Shown one piece after another: positions 52,366 through 60,885 of a DNA stretch of 64,000 nucleotides. Position 1 is the first letter of the stretch; the number at the start of each line of letters is the position of its first letter. The stretch is from Saccharothrix coeruleofusca (GTDB taxonomy: Bacteria > Actinomycetota > Actinomycetes > Mycobacteriales > Pseudonocardiaceae), in the NCBI RefSeq assembly GCF_014648515.1, contig NZ_BMRG01000015.1, forward strand, positions 1 to 64,000. The letters run 5' to 3'. The notes below the pieces were generated by a model. That model saw only the letters and a list, made by a program, of their open reading frames with translations. It was not told where the DNA came from and made no database searches. Both the position numbers and the translations under genes were made by a program.

Positions 52366-53235
52366 ATGACATCGACCGCGCTCCCCGGCGGGACCTTCAC
52401 CATGGCCGACGACCTGACCGTCACCAGGGTCGGATACGGCGCGATGCAACTGGCGGGCCCCGGCGTGTTCGGCCCGCCCGCCGACCGCGACGCCGCCGTG
52501 GCCGTGCTGCGCGAAGTCGTGGAACTGGGCATCACCCACATCGACACCAGCGACTACTACGGCCCGCACGTCACCAACCAGATCATCAAGGAGGCGCTGC
52601 ACCCCTACCCCGACGACCTGCGCATCGTGACCAAGGTCGGATCGGTGCGCGACGCCCAGGGCGGCTGGCCACGCGCGCTCGCCCCCGAGCAACTGCGCCA
52701 AGCCGTGCACGACAACCTGACCAACCTCGGCCTCGACGCCCTCGACGTGGTCAACCTGCGCGTGGGCGGCCTGGACCGCCCCGAACCCGGCTCGATCGCC
52801 GAACCCTTCTCCGCCCTCGCGCAACTGCAGCGCGAAGGACTGGTCAAGCACCTCGGCCTGAGCACCGTCAACGCCGAGCAGATCGCCGAAGCGCAGTCCA
52901 TCGCACCCGTGGTCTGCGTGCAGAACTTCTACAACATCGCCCACCGGGAGGACGACGCCCTCGTCGACTCCCTCGCCGCGCAGGGCATCGCCTACGTGCC
53001 CTACTTCCCGCTCGGCGGCTTCTCCCCGCTGCAGTCCGAGGAGCTCGACGCGGTCGCCACCCGCCTCGACACCACCCCGCTGGCCGTCGCGCTGGCGTGG
53101 CTGCTGCGGCGCTCCCCGAACATCCTGCTCATCCCCGGCACCTCGTCGGTCGCCCACCTGCGCGAGAACGTCGCGGGCGCGGGACTGACCATCCCCGAGG
53201 AGGAACTGGCCGCGCTGGACCGCATCGCGGGCTGA
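52366..53235 (+). CDS. Aldo/keto reductase
   Basis: This 289-residue TIM-barrel NADPH oxidoreductase shows RVGYGAMQLAGPGVFGPP near 21, catalytic Asp and Tyr in THIDTSDYYG near 60, and Lys in RIVTKVG near 88. The usual catalytic His position reads VVNLRVGG, that is Asn, as in a subgroup of bacterial members. It lies 90 bp after the P450 and shares its codon style, so a joint pathway is plausible. Confidence 0.88.
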   Translation: MTSTALPGGTFTMADDLTVTRVGYGAMQLAGPGVFGPPADRDAAVAVLREVVELGITHIDTSDYYGPHVTNQIIKEALHPYPDDLRIVTKVGSVRDAQGGWPRALAPEQLRQAVHDNLTNLGLDALDVVNLRVGGLDRPEPGSIAEPFSALAQLQREGLVKHLGLSTVNAEQIAEAQSIAPVVCVQNFYNIAHREDDALVDSLAAQGIAYVPYFPLGGFSPLQSEELDAVATRLDTTPLAVALAWLLRRSPNILLIPGTSSVAHLRENVAGAGLTIPEEELAALDRIAG

Positions 53236-53279
53236 GCCGACCCGAGCCCACCCGGCGTCGCGGCGACCCACCACACCGA

Positions 53280-53951
53280 TCAGCGCGGCTCCGCCAGCCG
53301 CCGGACCACCCGTGCGCCCAGACTGCCCTCGACGTGCTCGCGCATGATCCGGGTCGCGCCCTCGGCGTCCCCCGCGACCACCGCCTCCAGCAGGGCGGCG
53401 TGCTCGCGATCGGCGCGGGCCCGCTGCTCCGGGTCGGGCTCGGTCTCCAGCGCCAGCCTGCGGTAGCGGTCCGCCTTGTCCCACAACCCGTCCAGCGTCT
53501 GCGTAAGCAGCGCGTTGCGCGAGGCGTGGTAGATCGCGGCGTGGAACCGGCGGTGGGCGGCCAGCGCCTCGTAGGCCGGGTTGCCGGGCAGCGCGCCGAG
53601 CCCTCCCGCCGCGTCCCGCATCCGCCGGATGTCGTCCTCGGTGCGCCGCCCGGCGGCCAGGCCCGCCGCGAACGGGTCCAGGGACAGGCGCATCTCCAGC
53701 AGATCGCGGGCTTCCTCCGCGCGCAGCGGCGCCACCCGCGCGTCGCGGTGCGCACCGAGCTCGACCAGCCCCTCGGCCTTGAGCCGCTTGAGCGCCTCGC
53801 GCAGCGGCGTGGTGCTGATGCCGATGGCCTGCGCCAGCGGCCCCTGGTTGATCACCGAGCCGGGAGCCAGCTCACCGGACAAGATCCTGCGCCGGACGTC
53901 GTGGTAGGCGAAGTCGCTCTTGGTCTCGATCAGTCCCACGGGTTCGATCAC
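53280..53951 (-). CDS. GntR-family regulator with FCD domain
   Basis: This 223-residue FadR-subfamily regulator has an N-terminal winged helix (VRRRILSGELAPGSVINQGP, then IGISTTPLREALKRLKAEGL) and a helical FCD ligand domain with metal-binding histidines (HRRFHAAIYHASRNALL, REHAALLEAV). The GTG at 53951 is preferred because GAGGGCGG precedes it; frames open further upstream. It converges with the aldo/keto reductase and is divergent from the PucR regulator, so its target is uncertain; organic acids are the usual ligands. Confidence 0.87.
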   Translation of the reverse strand: MIEPVGLIETKSDFAYHDVRRRILSGELAPGSVINQGPLAQAIGISTTPLREALKRLKAEGLVELGAHRDARVAPLRAEEARDLLEMRLSLDPFAAGLAAGRRTEDDIRRMRDAAGGLGALPGNPAYEALAAHRRFHAAIYHASRNALLTQTLDGLWDKADRYRRLALETEPDPEQRARADREHAALLEAVVAGDAEGATRIMREHVEGSLGARVVRRLAEPR

Positions 53952-54006
53952 GGCCACCGCCCTCACTGGCCACGGCCAGAGCACCTCGGCATCGGAGGCA
54001 GAGATT

Positions 54007-54015
54007 ATAGTCTAT
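54007..54015. promoter_or_regulatory. Candidate GntR operator
   Basis: ATAGTCTAT, a 4-1-4 dyad, lies in an AT-rich region 56 bp upstream of the GntR gene. FCD-type regulators often bind short AT-rich dyads. The site is short, so confidence is low. Confidence 0.35.
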
Positions 54016-54161
54016 GTCGATCTTTTGGCGTTTTCTCACCGATCAGCCTCCCCATTGGTGTATTTATTCCACACTGAAGTAATAGAGTGATTTGAGGTAG
54101 TCCTCGTGCTCCGTCGCGCCCTGAGCCGTTCTACGGTTGGGCCAGCTGACGGGAGTGGCTC

Positions 54162-55721
54162 ATGGTGCGGTTGGACCGCCTGGTGAACGTGCTGGGTGGC
54201 TACGGGGTGCGGCTGGCGTGCTGCCCGGTGTCGCGGTCGCTGGAACTGCGCAGCGTGGCCGTGCGCGAGCCGGGCGCGGTGGGCGGTGACGTGTTCCTCG
54301 CCGTCGGCGCCGAGTCGGTGCACCAGGCGGTGGCCTGGGCGGTGGCCGCGCGGGCGGGCGTGGTGCTGGTGCACGGCGGGGCGGAGGTGGACCGGGAGGC
54401 CGCGGCCGTCGGCACCGCCGAGGGGGTCGCGGTGATGGTGGTCGACCCCTCGGTGCCGTGGAGCCAGCTGGCCGGGGTGGTCTACGGGCTGGTGCTGGAG
54501 GGCCGGGAGACCGCCTCCGGGCGGGGGCCGACGGACCTGTTCGCGCTGGCCGACAGCCTGGCCGACGCGGTCGGCGGCGCGGTCACCATCGAGGACCGGT
54601 CGTGGCGGGTGCTGGCGTACTCGCGGTCGCAGCAGCGGGCCGACGCGGCCAGGTCGGCGACCATCCTGGGACGGCAGGCGCCGCAGCGGCTGCGGGAGCT
54701 GTTCGACGCCCGCGGGGTCACCGCCCACCTGGCGGCCTCGGACGAGCCGCTGTTCGTCGAGCGGGACGCCGAGCACGGCCTGACCGGCCGGACGGTGGTG
54801 GCGGTGCGCGCGGGCCGCGAAGTGCTGGGGTCGGTGTGGGTGACGTGCGGCGGACCGCTGGAGGGCGCGCGGCGGGCCGCGCTGGTCGACGGCGCCCGCA
54901 CGGTGGCGCTGCACCTGCTGCGCTCGCGGGCGAGCGCGGACCTGGAGCGGCAGGTGGAGTCGGACCTGGTGATCCGACTGCTGGAGGGCACCGCGGATGC
55001 GGCGACGGTGGTCAGCAGACTGGGACTGCCACCGGGGCCGCTGCGGGTGATCGCGGTCCGCGCGCACGTCGGAGCGGAGCGGCACGCACCGCTGCTGCTG
55101 GCGTTCGAGCGGGCCACCACCGGCTTCGGCTGGTCGCGGCCGGGGCGCAGCGCACTGGCCGGCAACACGCTCTACACGGTCCTGCCCGGCGAGGACGTGG
55201 CGGCGGCACGCGGGTGGGTGGACGCGCTGCGCGCCGCGCTGCCCGCCGAAGTGGCGCTGTGGGCGGGGATCGGCGGGATGGCGGGCGCGGCCGACCTGCC
55301 CGCGGGCAGGCAGGAAGCCGACGAGTGCCTGGCGCTGCACGAGGCTCGCGCCCAGGACGCGCCGCCGCCCTCCTACGACGAGTCGTGGGACGACATCCTG
55401 CTGCAGCGGCTGCGGGCCGCCGCCAGGGCGGGCCGGACCCCCGCTCGCGGTCCGGTGGCCGAGCTGCGCAGGCACGACCGCGAGCACGGCACGCACTACG
55501 CGGCGACGCTGCGGGCGTGGCTGGACGCCCAGGGCGACCCCGCCGAGGCGGGCGAGCGGCTGGGGGTGCACCAGAACACCGTGCGCTACCGGCTGCGCAA
55601 GATGGCCGAGGTGACCTCACTCGACCTGGGCGACGCGCGCAAGCGGCTGGCCATGATCATCGACCTCGCGGCCACCGAGGACGTTGTGGAGGACGAACAG
55701 AAACCTCCGCCCCGACTGTAG
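54162..55721 (+). CDS. PucR-family transcriptional regulator
   Basis: This 519-residue regulator has an N-terminal PucR/purine-catabolism-like domain (VLGGYGVRLACCPVSRSLEL), a GGDEF-like middle region, and a C-terminal PucR helix-turn-helix (LGVHQNTVRYRLRKMAEVTS near 467). Such proteins activate nitrogen or amino-acid catabolic genes. The FAD-dependent amino-acid dehydrogenase-like gene follows after 72 bp on the same strand and is the obvious candidate target. Confidence 0.88.
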   Translation: MVRLDRLVNVLGGYGVRLACCPVSRSLELRSVAVREPGAVGGDVFLAVGAESVHQAVAWAVAARAGVVLVHGGAEVDREAAAVGTAEGVAVMVVDPSVPWSQLAGVVYGLVLEGRETASGRGPTDLFALADSLADAVGGAVTIEDRSWRVLAYSRSQQRADAARSATILGRQAPQRLRELFDARGVTAHLAASDEPLFVERDAEHGLTGRTVVAVRAGREVLGSVWVTCGGPLEGARRAALVDGARTVALHLLRSRASADLERQVESDLVIRLLEGTADAATVVSRLGLPPGPLRVIAVRAHVGAERHAPLLLAFERATTGFGWSRPGRSALAGNTLYTVLPGEDVAAARGWVDALRAALPAEVALWAGIGGMAGAADLPAGRQEADECLALHEARAQDAPPPSYDESWDDILLQRLRAAARAGRTPARGPVAELRRHDREHGTHYAATLRAWLDAQGDPAEAGERLGVHQNTVRYRLRKMAEVTSLDLGDARKRLAMIIDLAATEDVVEDEQKPPPRL

Positions 55722-55793
55722 GGAACGGACAACAACCGCCGCCGGTGCGCGGTCCACCCTGGTGCCTACGGGGTTCCGGGTCTGGAGGTGGTC

Positions 55794-57053
55794 ATGGTCG
55801 GCGTCGGGCGCAGCGACAGCGGACCGCGCACGGCCGTCGTGGTCGGCGCGGGGGTCGTGGGCCTGTCCACCGCGTGGTTCCTGCAGGAGCGCGGGGTCGA
55901 GGTGACCGTGGTCGACCGGACCGGGGTGGCGGCCGGGGCTTCGTGGGGCAACGCCGGGTGGATCGCCCCCGGACTGGCGATCCCGCTCAACGAGCCGAGC
56001 GTGCTGCGCTACGGCCTGCGCTCGCTGCTGGACCCCACCGCCGCGCTGCACGTCCCGCTGACCGCCGATCCCTCGCTGTGGGCGTTCCTGGCGCGGTTCG
56101 CCGCCCACTGCCGCTGGTCGTCGTGGACCCGCGCGGCGCGGGCCAACCTGCCGCTCAACGATGAGTGCGCGGAAGCCTTCGACGTGCTCACCGCCAACGG
56201 CGTGCACGCGCCCACGGTCGACGCCCCGATCACCGCGGCGTTCCGGACCCCGCAGCAGGCCCAGGGCTTGCTGCGGGAGTTGCGCAGGCTCGCCGACGCG
56301 GGCCAGGGCGTCGCCCACACCGAGCTGTCCGCCGAGGAGCTGCGCGAGCACGTGCCGCTGGCGTCACCGGCGCTCACCGCCGGGGTGCGCGTGGAGGGGC
56401 AGCGCTACGTCGACCCCGGCGGGTTCGTCCAGGCGCTCGCCCGCGCCGTCGTCGCCCGCGGCGCGACCATCCGGCTGTTCGAGGCCGTCGACATCCGCAC
56501 CTACAGCAGGGGCGTCACGGTCCACCCGCGCGAGGGCAGGGCCGTCGCGGCCGACGTCGCGGTAGTGGCCACCGGCGCGTGGCTGTCCCGGCTGGCCCAC
56601 CGGTGGGGCGTGCGGGTGCCGGTGCGGGCGGGTCGCGGGTACTCGTTCAGCGTGCCCGTGGACCGCCCGGTCCCCGGTCCGGTCTACCTGCCCGGCGTCC
56701 GGGTGGCGTGCACCCCGTACCAGGGCAGGCTGCGGGTGGCGGGCACGATGGAGTTCCGCGATCCCGACGCCCCCGGCGTGCCCGCCCGGCTGGACGCGAT
56801 CATCGCGTCGGCCCGCCCGCTGCTGGACGGCGTGCGCTGGGAGGAGCGCGACGACGTCTGGGTCGGTCCGCGCCCGGTCACCCCCGACGGCAGGGCGCTG
56901 ATCGGAGCGGTGCGCGTGCCGAACGTCTACGTCGCGGGCGGGCACGGCATGTGGGGGTTGGCCCACGGCCCGGTCACCGGGCGACTGCTGGCCGAGCAGG
57001 TCACCACCGGCAAGCAGCCCGCCGCGCTGCGCGAGTTCGACCCGCTGCGGTGA
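55794..57053 (+). CDS. FAD-dependent D-amino-acid dehydrogenase-like oxidoreductase (DadA family)
   Basis: This 419-residue DAO-superfamily enzyme has the FAD site VVVGAGVVGLSTAWFLQERG at about 14-33, substrate-side motif GNAGWIAPGLAIPLNEPSVL near 52, and the C-terminal FAD motif VYVAGGHGMWGLAHGPVTGR near 377. It deaminates D-amino acids or related imino acids, passing electrons to the respiratory chain or oxygen. The ATG at 55794 follows GGAGG by five bases. The upstream PucR gene probably controls it. The length and motifs are normal for the family. Confidence 0.88.
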   Translation: MVGVGRSDSGPRTAVVVGAGVVGLSTAWFLQERGVEVTVVDRTGVAAGASWGNAGWIAPGLAIPLNEPSVLRYGLRSLLDPTAALHVPLTADPSLWAFLARFAAHCRWSSWTRAARANLPLNDECAEAFDVLTANGVHAPTVDAPITAAFRTPQQAQGLLRELRRLADAGQGVAHTELSAEELREHVPLASPALTAGVRVEGQRYVDPGGFVQALARAVVARGATIRLFEAVDIRTYSRGVTVHPREGRAVAADVAVVATGAWLSRLAHRWGVRVPVRAGRGYSFSVPVDRPVPGPVYLPGVRVACTPYQGRLRVAGTMEFRDPDAPGVPARLDAIIASARPLLDGVRWEERDDVWVGPRPVTPDGRALIGAVRVPNVYVAGGHGMWGLAHGPVTGRLLAEQVTTGKQPAALREFDPLR

Positions 57054-57064
57054 GGGGCGCCGCG

Positions 57065-57247
57065 ATGAGCGACACGCACGGCGACCTGACCGACGACGAG
57101 CGCGCCGAGCTGGACTGGCTGCGGGCGGAGAACGCCTTCCTGCGGGTCCAGCGCGACGTGCTGATGCGCGTGGCCAGCGGCTACGCCCTGGACATGGAGG
57201 CGCTGCTGCGGCGCGGCGCCCCCTCCAGCCACCTCCCCAGTCTGTGA
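57065..57247 (+). CDS. Small coiled-coil protein
   Basis: This 60-residue protein has a heptad-like core LDWLRAENAFLRVQRDVLMR. It resembles the leucine-zipper end of IS3-type OrfA proteins but has no helix-turn-helix and no transposase beside it. I treat it as a small coiled-coil protein often found in actinobacteria. It begins with an ATG 11 bp after the dehydrogenase stop, so it is co-transcribed; a strong terminator follows. Confidence 0.65.
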   Translation: MSDTHGDLTDDERAELDWLRAENAFLRVQRDVLMRVASGYALDMEALLRRGAPSSHLPSL

Positions 57248-57287
57248 GGCCCGGAGCAGATCAGCGCCCGGACCCCACGGACCCCCC

Positions 57288-57325
57288 GCCGTCAGGGCGG
57301 CCCCTCCTCCGGCCGCCCTGACGGC
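57288..57325 (+). terminator. Strong terminator
   Basis: Perfect 15-bp arms GCCGTCAGGGCGGCC / GGCCGCCCTGACGGC with an 8-base loop end the dehydrogenase transcript just before the Gre-like gene. Confidence 0.8.
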
Positions 57326-57350
57326 ACCCCTACCCACAACGGAGACGACC

Positions 57351-57809
57351 ATGACCCGCACCTGGCTCACGCCCCAGGCCCACGAGCGGCTGCGCGCCGA
57401 GCTCGTCGCCCTGATGACCCCGCACGCCGCCGACGGCCACGACGAGCACGCCACCCTGAACCGGCACCAGCGGGAACTGCGCATCCGGCAGATCCAGGAC
57501 CTGCTGACCAAGGCGGTGGTCGGCCAGGACCCGCCCGACGACGGGGTCGCCGAGCCCGGCATGGTGCTCACCGTCCGCTACGACGACACCGGTGAGACCG
57601 AGACGTTCCTGCTCGGCGCGCGCGACGCCGAGCACGGCGAGATCGAGGTGTACTCCCCGGACTCGCCGCTGGGCACCGCGCTGACCGGGGCCCGCCGCGG
57701 CGAGCAGCGCCACTACCCCGTCCCCAGCGGCCGGACCGTGCGGGTCACCCTGCTCGACGCGGTGCCGTACACGCACTTCCTAGAATCGGTGGAACCTGCC
57801 AGGCCGTAG
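57351..57809 (+). CDS. GreA/GreB-family transcription factor-like protein
   Basis: This 152-residue protein begins TRTWLTPQAHERLRAELVAL like GreA, has a coiled-coil N-terminal half, and a C-terminal FKBP-like domain (SPDSPLGTALTGARRGEQ, then YPVPSGRTVRVTLL). Canonical GreA enters the RNA polymerase channel and rescues backtracked complexes. Here the coiled-coil tip (HAADGHDEHA) differs from the usual acidic pair, so it may modulate polymerase differently. It is probably a paralogue; the main greA should lie elsewhere. Confidence 0.82.
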   Translation: MTRTWLTPQAHERLRAELVALMTPHAADGHDEHATLNRHQRELRIRQIQDLLTKAVVGQDPPDDGVAEPGMVLTVRYDDTGETETFLLGARDAEHGEIEVYSPDSPLGTALTGARRGEQRHYPVPSGRTVRVTLLDAVPYTHFLESVEPARP

Positions 57810-57828
57810 CGAGCGAGGGGGCGAGGCG

Positions 57829-57993
57829 GTGCCGAACGACGAGGGTGGCTCCCCACCCGTCCGCGAGCAGGGCGGCGACCCGGTGTGCTGGCTGGAGCGC
57901 GTGTGCCCGGAGTGCGGGCTGTTCGTCGAGGACGAGCCGCCCGCGGTGTGCGGGCGGTGCGGCGCGCCGATCCCCGAGGAGGACGCGCGGTGA
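57829..57993 (+). CDS. Zinc-ribbon microprotein
   Basis: This 54-codon frame starts with GTG and encodes two CxxC knuckles, VCPECGLF and VCGRCGAPIP, separated by an acidic loop, a rubredoxin-like zinc ribbon. Gagggggcgagg upstream is a fair RBS. Its TGA overlaps the GTG of the next membrane-protein gene (GTGA), strongly supporting translation. Function is unknown; it may chaperone or regulate the membrane partner. Confidence 0.7.
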   Translation: MPNDEGGSPPVREQGGDPVCWLERVCPECGLFVEDEPPAVCGRCGAPIPEEDAR

Positions 57994-58409
57994 CCGCCGT
58001 GGCGGCAGGCGCCCTGTTCACGTGGCTGGGCATGGTGCTGGCGATCTCGTTCCTGGAGGCGCCGCTGAAGTTCCGCGCGCCGGGCGTGACGGTGCCGATC
58101 GGCCTGGGCATCGGCCGGATCGTCTTCCGGGGGCTCAACGCGGCGGAGGCGGTGCTCGCGGCCGTGGTCGTCGTCGCGGTCGCGGCGGGCGACGTGCCCG
58201 GTCGGGTCGTGGTGGCGATCGGGGTCGCGGTGGGCGTGCTGGTGCTGCAGCTGGCCGCGATCCGCCCGGTGCTCAACCGCCGCTCCGACCGCGTGCTCGC
58301 GGGCGAGACGCCGCCCCGGTCCCGCGCCCACCACGCCTACGTCGCCGCCGAGGTGGTGAAGGTCGCCGCACTGGTCACCTCCGGGGTGCTGGCGCTGTCC
58401 GCCGTGTGA
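57990..58409 (+). CDS. Four-helix membrane protein (hypothetical)
   Basis: This 139-residue protein has four hydrophobic segments (about 2-22, 45-68, 75-92 and 115-137). ISFLEAPLKFRAPGVTVPIG follows the first helix and HHAYVAAEVVKV precedes the last. Similar proteins are known only as integral membrane proteins. The GTG at 57990 overlaps the stop of the zinc-ribbon gene, so the two are translated together. Confidence 0.78.
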   Translation: MTAVAAGALFTWLGMVLAISFLEAPLKFRAPGVTVPIGLGIGRIVFRGLNAAEAVLAAVVVVAVAAGDVPGRVVVAIGVAVGVLVLQLAAIRPVLNRRSDRVLAGETPPRSRAHHAYVAAEVVKVAALVTSGVLALSAV

Positions 58410-58549
58410 GGCGTCCGTTCACAGCAGCACGCCCGGTCAACACGACCCCGCTTACGGGTCTGGTGGCACCCGGCCGCTCCTGGTTGCTTGGAACGCGGGG
58501 AGTTCTCTGCCCACGACGCTCCCCGCACCCTGCACACGAGGAGACGACC

Positions 58550-59116
58550 ATGATCGTGCGAAAGGCCGCGCGCGTCGCCGTGGCCGCGCTGGGACTGCTG
58601 CTGCCGCTGGTCGGCGTGGCCGCGCCCACCGCGGCGGCACAGCCGCAGGCGCAGGCGCTCACCCTGTACTACGACACCAGCCAGGCCCAGGAGTTCGCCG
58701 CGGACTGGGACAAGGCCGCCACGAACTGGAACAGCTCGGTGAGCAACGTCCGGCTGGTCAAGCGCGGCTCCGGCACGCCCACCAACATCCGCGTCCTCGC
58801 CGACGACGGCTGGCCGCGCGCCTACGTCAGCTCGCTGGGCAACGGCACCGTCTACATGGGACGCCAAGCCGTTGAGCAGGGCTACCACCGGCCCCGGATC
58901 ACCACCCACGAGATCGGGCACATCCTCGGCCTGCCCGACCGGCGGACCGGCCTGTGCGCGGACCTGATGTCCGGGTCCAGCGCCCCGACCTCGTGCAAGA
59001 ACGAGCTGCCCAACGCCGCCGAGCGGGCCCAGGTGGAGCGGAACTTCGCGGGCCGACTGGCCGGAGTCGAGGTCCGCGCGGCGGGCTACTCGGGCGCGGA
59101 GTGCTTCGTGTACTGA
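58550..59116 (+). CDS. snpA: Secreted snapalysin-type metalloprotease (M7)
   Basis: This 188-residue exported protease has a signal peptide at about 1-31 (APTAAA, AQP) and a short propeptide if any. The zinc motif HEIGHILGLPD at 120-130 matches the snapalysin HExxHxxGxxD signature; MSG of the Met-turn follows. The conserved start of the mature domain is LTLYYDTSQAQEF. It degrades extracellular protein. CACGAGGAGACGACC precedes the ATG. Secreted early-growth proteases of this family are typical of Streptomyces and relatives; the usual divergent LysR regulator is absent here. Confidence 0.92.
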   Translation: MIVRKAARVAVAALGLLLPLVGVAAPTAAAQPQAQALTLYYDTSQAQEFAADWDKAATNWNSSVSNVRLVKRGSGTPTNIRVLADDGWPRAYVSSLGNGTVYMGRQAVEQGYHRPRITTHEIGHILGLPDRRTGLCADLMSGSSAPTSCKNELPNAAERAQVERNFAGRLAGVEVRAAGYSGAECFVY

Positions 59117-59135
59117 CGACCCGCGCGCCGGGACA

Positions 59136-59164
59136 GCGGCCGACACCGCGCCGGTGTCGGCCGC
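59136..59164. terminator. Bidirectional terminator
   Basis: Perfect 13-bp arms GCGGCCGACACCG / CGGTGTCGGCCGC with a 3-base loop lie between the convergent protease and dioxygenase genes. Confidence 0.75.
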
Positions 59165-59184
59165 GCCGCCGGGCGGCGCGCGGT

Positions 59185-60045
59185 TCAGGCGGGTTGCAGG
59201 ACGAAGTCGTACCGGGCCTGGACCCACGGCACGGCGGACTCGCCGCCGTCCGGGGTGGGGCCCGGTTCACGCGGCTCGAAGGCCACCACGAGCTCCTGCT
59301 TGGTGCCGAACACGACGTCGCTGTCCAGGTACTGCGCGCCTTCCTGGAACAGGTGGGTGATCAGCGGCCGGTACCCGTCCACGGCGAGCAGGAAGTGCAC
59401 GTGGGCGGGCCGGAAGTGGCTGATCCCGGTCTGCCGGATCAGGTCGCCGACCGGGCCGTCCATCGGGATCGAGTAGCCCTTGGGCGTGATGGTGCGCACG
59501 CAGTACGCGCCGTCTGCGCGGGTGCGGTACTTCGCGCGCAACCGGGCTTCGTCGACCTCCCCCAGCTGGGCTTCGTAGTTGCCGTCGGCGTCGGCCTGCC
59601 AGACGTCCAGCACCGCGTCGCCGACCGGCGTGCCGTCCAGGGATCGCACGGTGCCGGTGATGTAGAGCGGCGTCCCGGCCACGCCGTCGGACATGTCCCC
59701 GCCGAACCCCAGCTCGGGCGAGCCGTCGACGTGGAACGGCCCCAGCACGGTGGCGGGGGTCGCGGCCGGGTCGAGGCGGTGGTTGAGCTGCACCACCAGC
59801 ATGCTCAGCCCGAGCACGTCGGAGGCGAGGATGAACTCCTCCCGCTTGTCGTCGCTGATCTGCCCGGTCGCGGTCAGCCACCGGATGGCGGCGGCCCACT
59901 CGGCCTCGGTGAGCCGGACCTCGCGGGCGAACGCGTGCAGGTGCCGGACCAGGGCGGTGAGCAGCTCGCGCGTGCGCGGGTCGCGCGCGGTGGCCCAGCG
60001 CCGGACGGCCAGTTCGGTGATGTTGTCCTCGGTGACCAGCTGCAT
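59185..60045 (-). CDS. Intradiol ring-cleavage dioxygenase (hydroxyquinol/catechol 1,2-type)
   Basis: This 286-residue non-heme ferric dioxygenase has an N-terminal helical dimer domain (TATGQISDDKREEFILASDV) and a beta-sandwich with iron ligands: Tyr in GNYEAQLGEV, Tyr in KGYSIPMDGPVG, and the two His of RPAHVHFLL. It opens catechol or hydroxyquinol rings between the hydroxyls. The length and the DVLGLSMLVVQLNH segment fit catechol/hydroxyquinol 1,2-dioxygenases. It is the last gene of the minus-strand catabolic cluster. Confidence 0.88.
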   Translation of the reverse strand: MQLVTEDNITELAVRRWATARDPRTRELLTALVRHLHAFAREVRLTEAEWAAAIRWLTATGQISDDKREEFILASDVLGLSMLVVQLNHRLDPAATPATVLGPFHVDGSPELGFGGDMSDGVAGTPLYITGTVRSLDGTPVGDAVLDVWQADADGNYEAQLGEVDEARLRAKYRTRADGAYCVRTITPKGYSIPMDGPVGDLIRQTGISHFRPAHVHFLLAVDGYRPLITHLFQEGAQYLDSDVVFGTKQELVVAFEPREPGPTPDGGESAVPWVQARYDFVLQPA

Positions 60046-60078
60046 TGCTGTCTCCTGCGGTTCGGTCCGGGCGGGTCG

Positions 60079-60885
60079 TCAGGAAGGGCGGTAGGGGTCC
60101 GGGTCGACGGAGGCGTTGTTCAGGTCCACGGACAGGAAGATGTCGTTGCCCACGGGGTGGCGCAGCTCTTCGGCGAGCTGCCCGATCAGTCCGGCGGTGC
60201 GGGCCAGCAGCGCGAACCCGCGCAGCAGCTCCAGCGGCAGGCCGAGATCGGCCAGCGCGGCGCCGCACACGCCCGCGCCGTTGAGCGGCAACCGCTTGCC
60301 GAGCACCCGCGGGTGCACGCGGCCGATCGCCGCGAACAGCGCCAGGTGCGGTCCGAACAGCCCCTCCTCGGCGGCGATGGCCATCAGCCGGGGGGTGCGG
60401 GGGTCGCCGTCCTTGTGCACGTGGTGGCCCAGCCCCGGCACGAACCGCCCCGCCTCGCGCCGCGCGCGCACCGTGGCCAGCGCGAGCGCGTCCCAGCCCG
60501 CGTCGTCGGTCGGCGGCCCGCCCTCGGCGCGGGTCAGCACGTCGTGCAGGAACCGGCCGCAGTCCTCGGTCACCCCCAGGAAGCGGGAACCGCCGCCGAG
60601 CAGGCCCGCCGCGAGCGCGCCCTGCACCGAGTCGGGGGCGGACAGGTAGGTCAGCCGGGTGACGATGGCGGTCGGGGTGAAGCCGTGGTCGGCCAGCGCG
60701 GCCAGCACCGCCTCGAACACCCGCGTCTGGCCCCTGCTCGGGCGGCGCTGGGTGGCCAGCCAGAACGCCAGCTCGCCGAAGCCGACCTCGCCCATCACCT
60801 CCCGCGCGAGGTCGTGGCCGAGCAGGGTGATCCGGTCCGGGGACGACGCCCCGAGCGCGGTCCGGTAGACCGGTCGGTCAGCCAC
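60079..60885 (-). CDS. Citrate synthase-fold citryl-CoA lyase-like protein
   Basis: This 268-residue protein has the citrate synthase fold without the full N-terminal domain: ITLLGHDLAREVMGEVGFGE, SAPDSVQGALAAGLLGGGSR and the active-site-like PGLGHHVHKDGDPR near 150, analogous to GHP/H-x-x-DPR of citrate synthases. I remember such proteins as citryl-CoA lyases, which cleave acyl-CoA carboxylic acids. It overlaps the upstream CoA-transferase gene by 8 bp, so the transferase product is its likely substrate. Confidence 0.8.
   Translation of the reverse strand: MADRPVYRTALGASSPDRITLLGHDLAREVMGEVGFGELAFWLATQRRPSRGQTRVFEAVLAALADHGFTPTAIVTRLTYLSAPDSVQGALAAGLLGGGSRFLGVTEDCGRFLHDVLTRAEGGPPTDDAGWDALALATVRARREAGRFVPGLGHHVHKDGDPRTPRLMAIAAEEGLFGPHLALFAAIGRVHPRVLGKRLPLNGAGVCGAALADLGLPLELLRGFALLARTAGLIGQLAEELRHPVGNDIFLSVDLNNASVDPDPYRPS

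Noticed and set aside
57065-57247. Fragment of an IS3-type transposase OrfA
   Set aside because: Only the coiled-coil part is similar. There is no helix-turn-helix, no OrfB and no inverted repeats, and the frame is complete with its own start and terminator.
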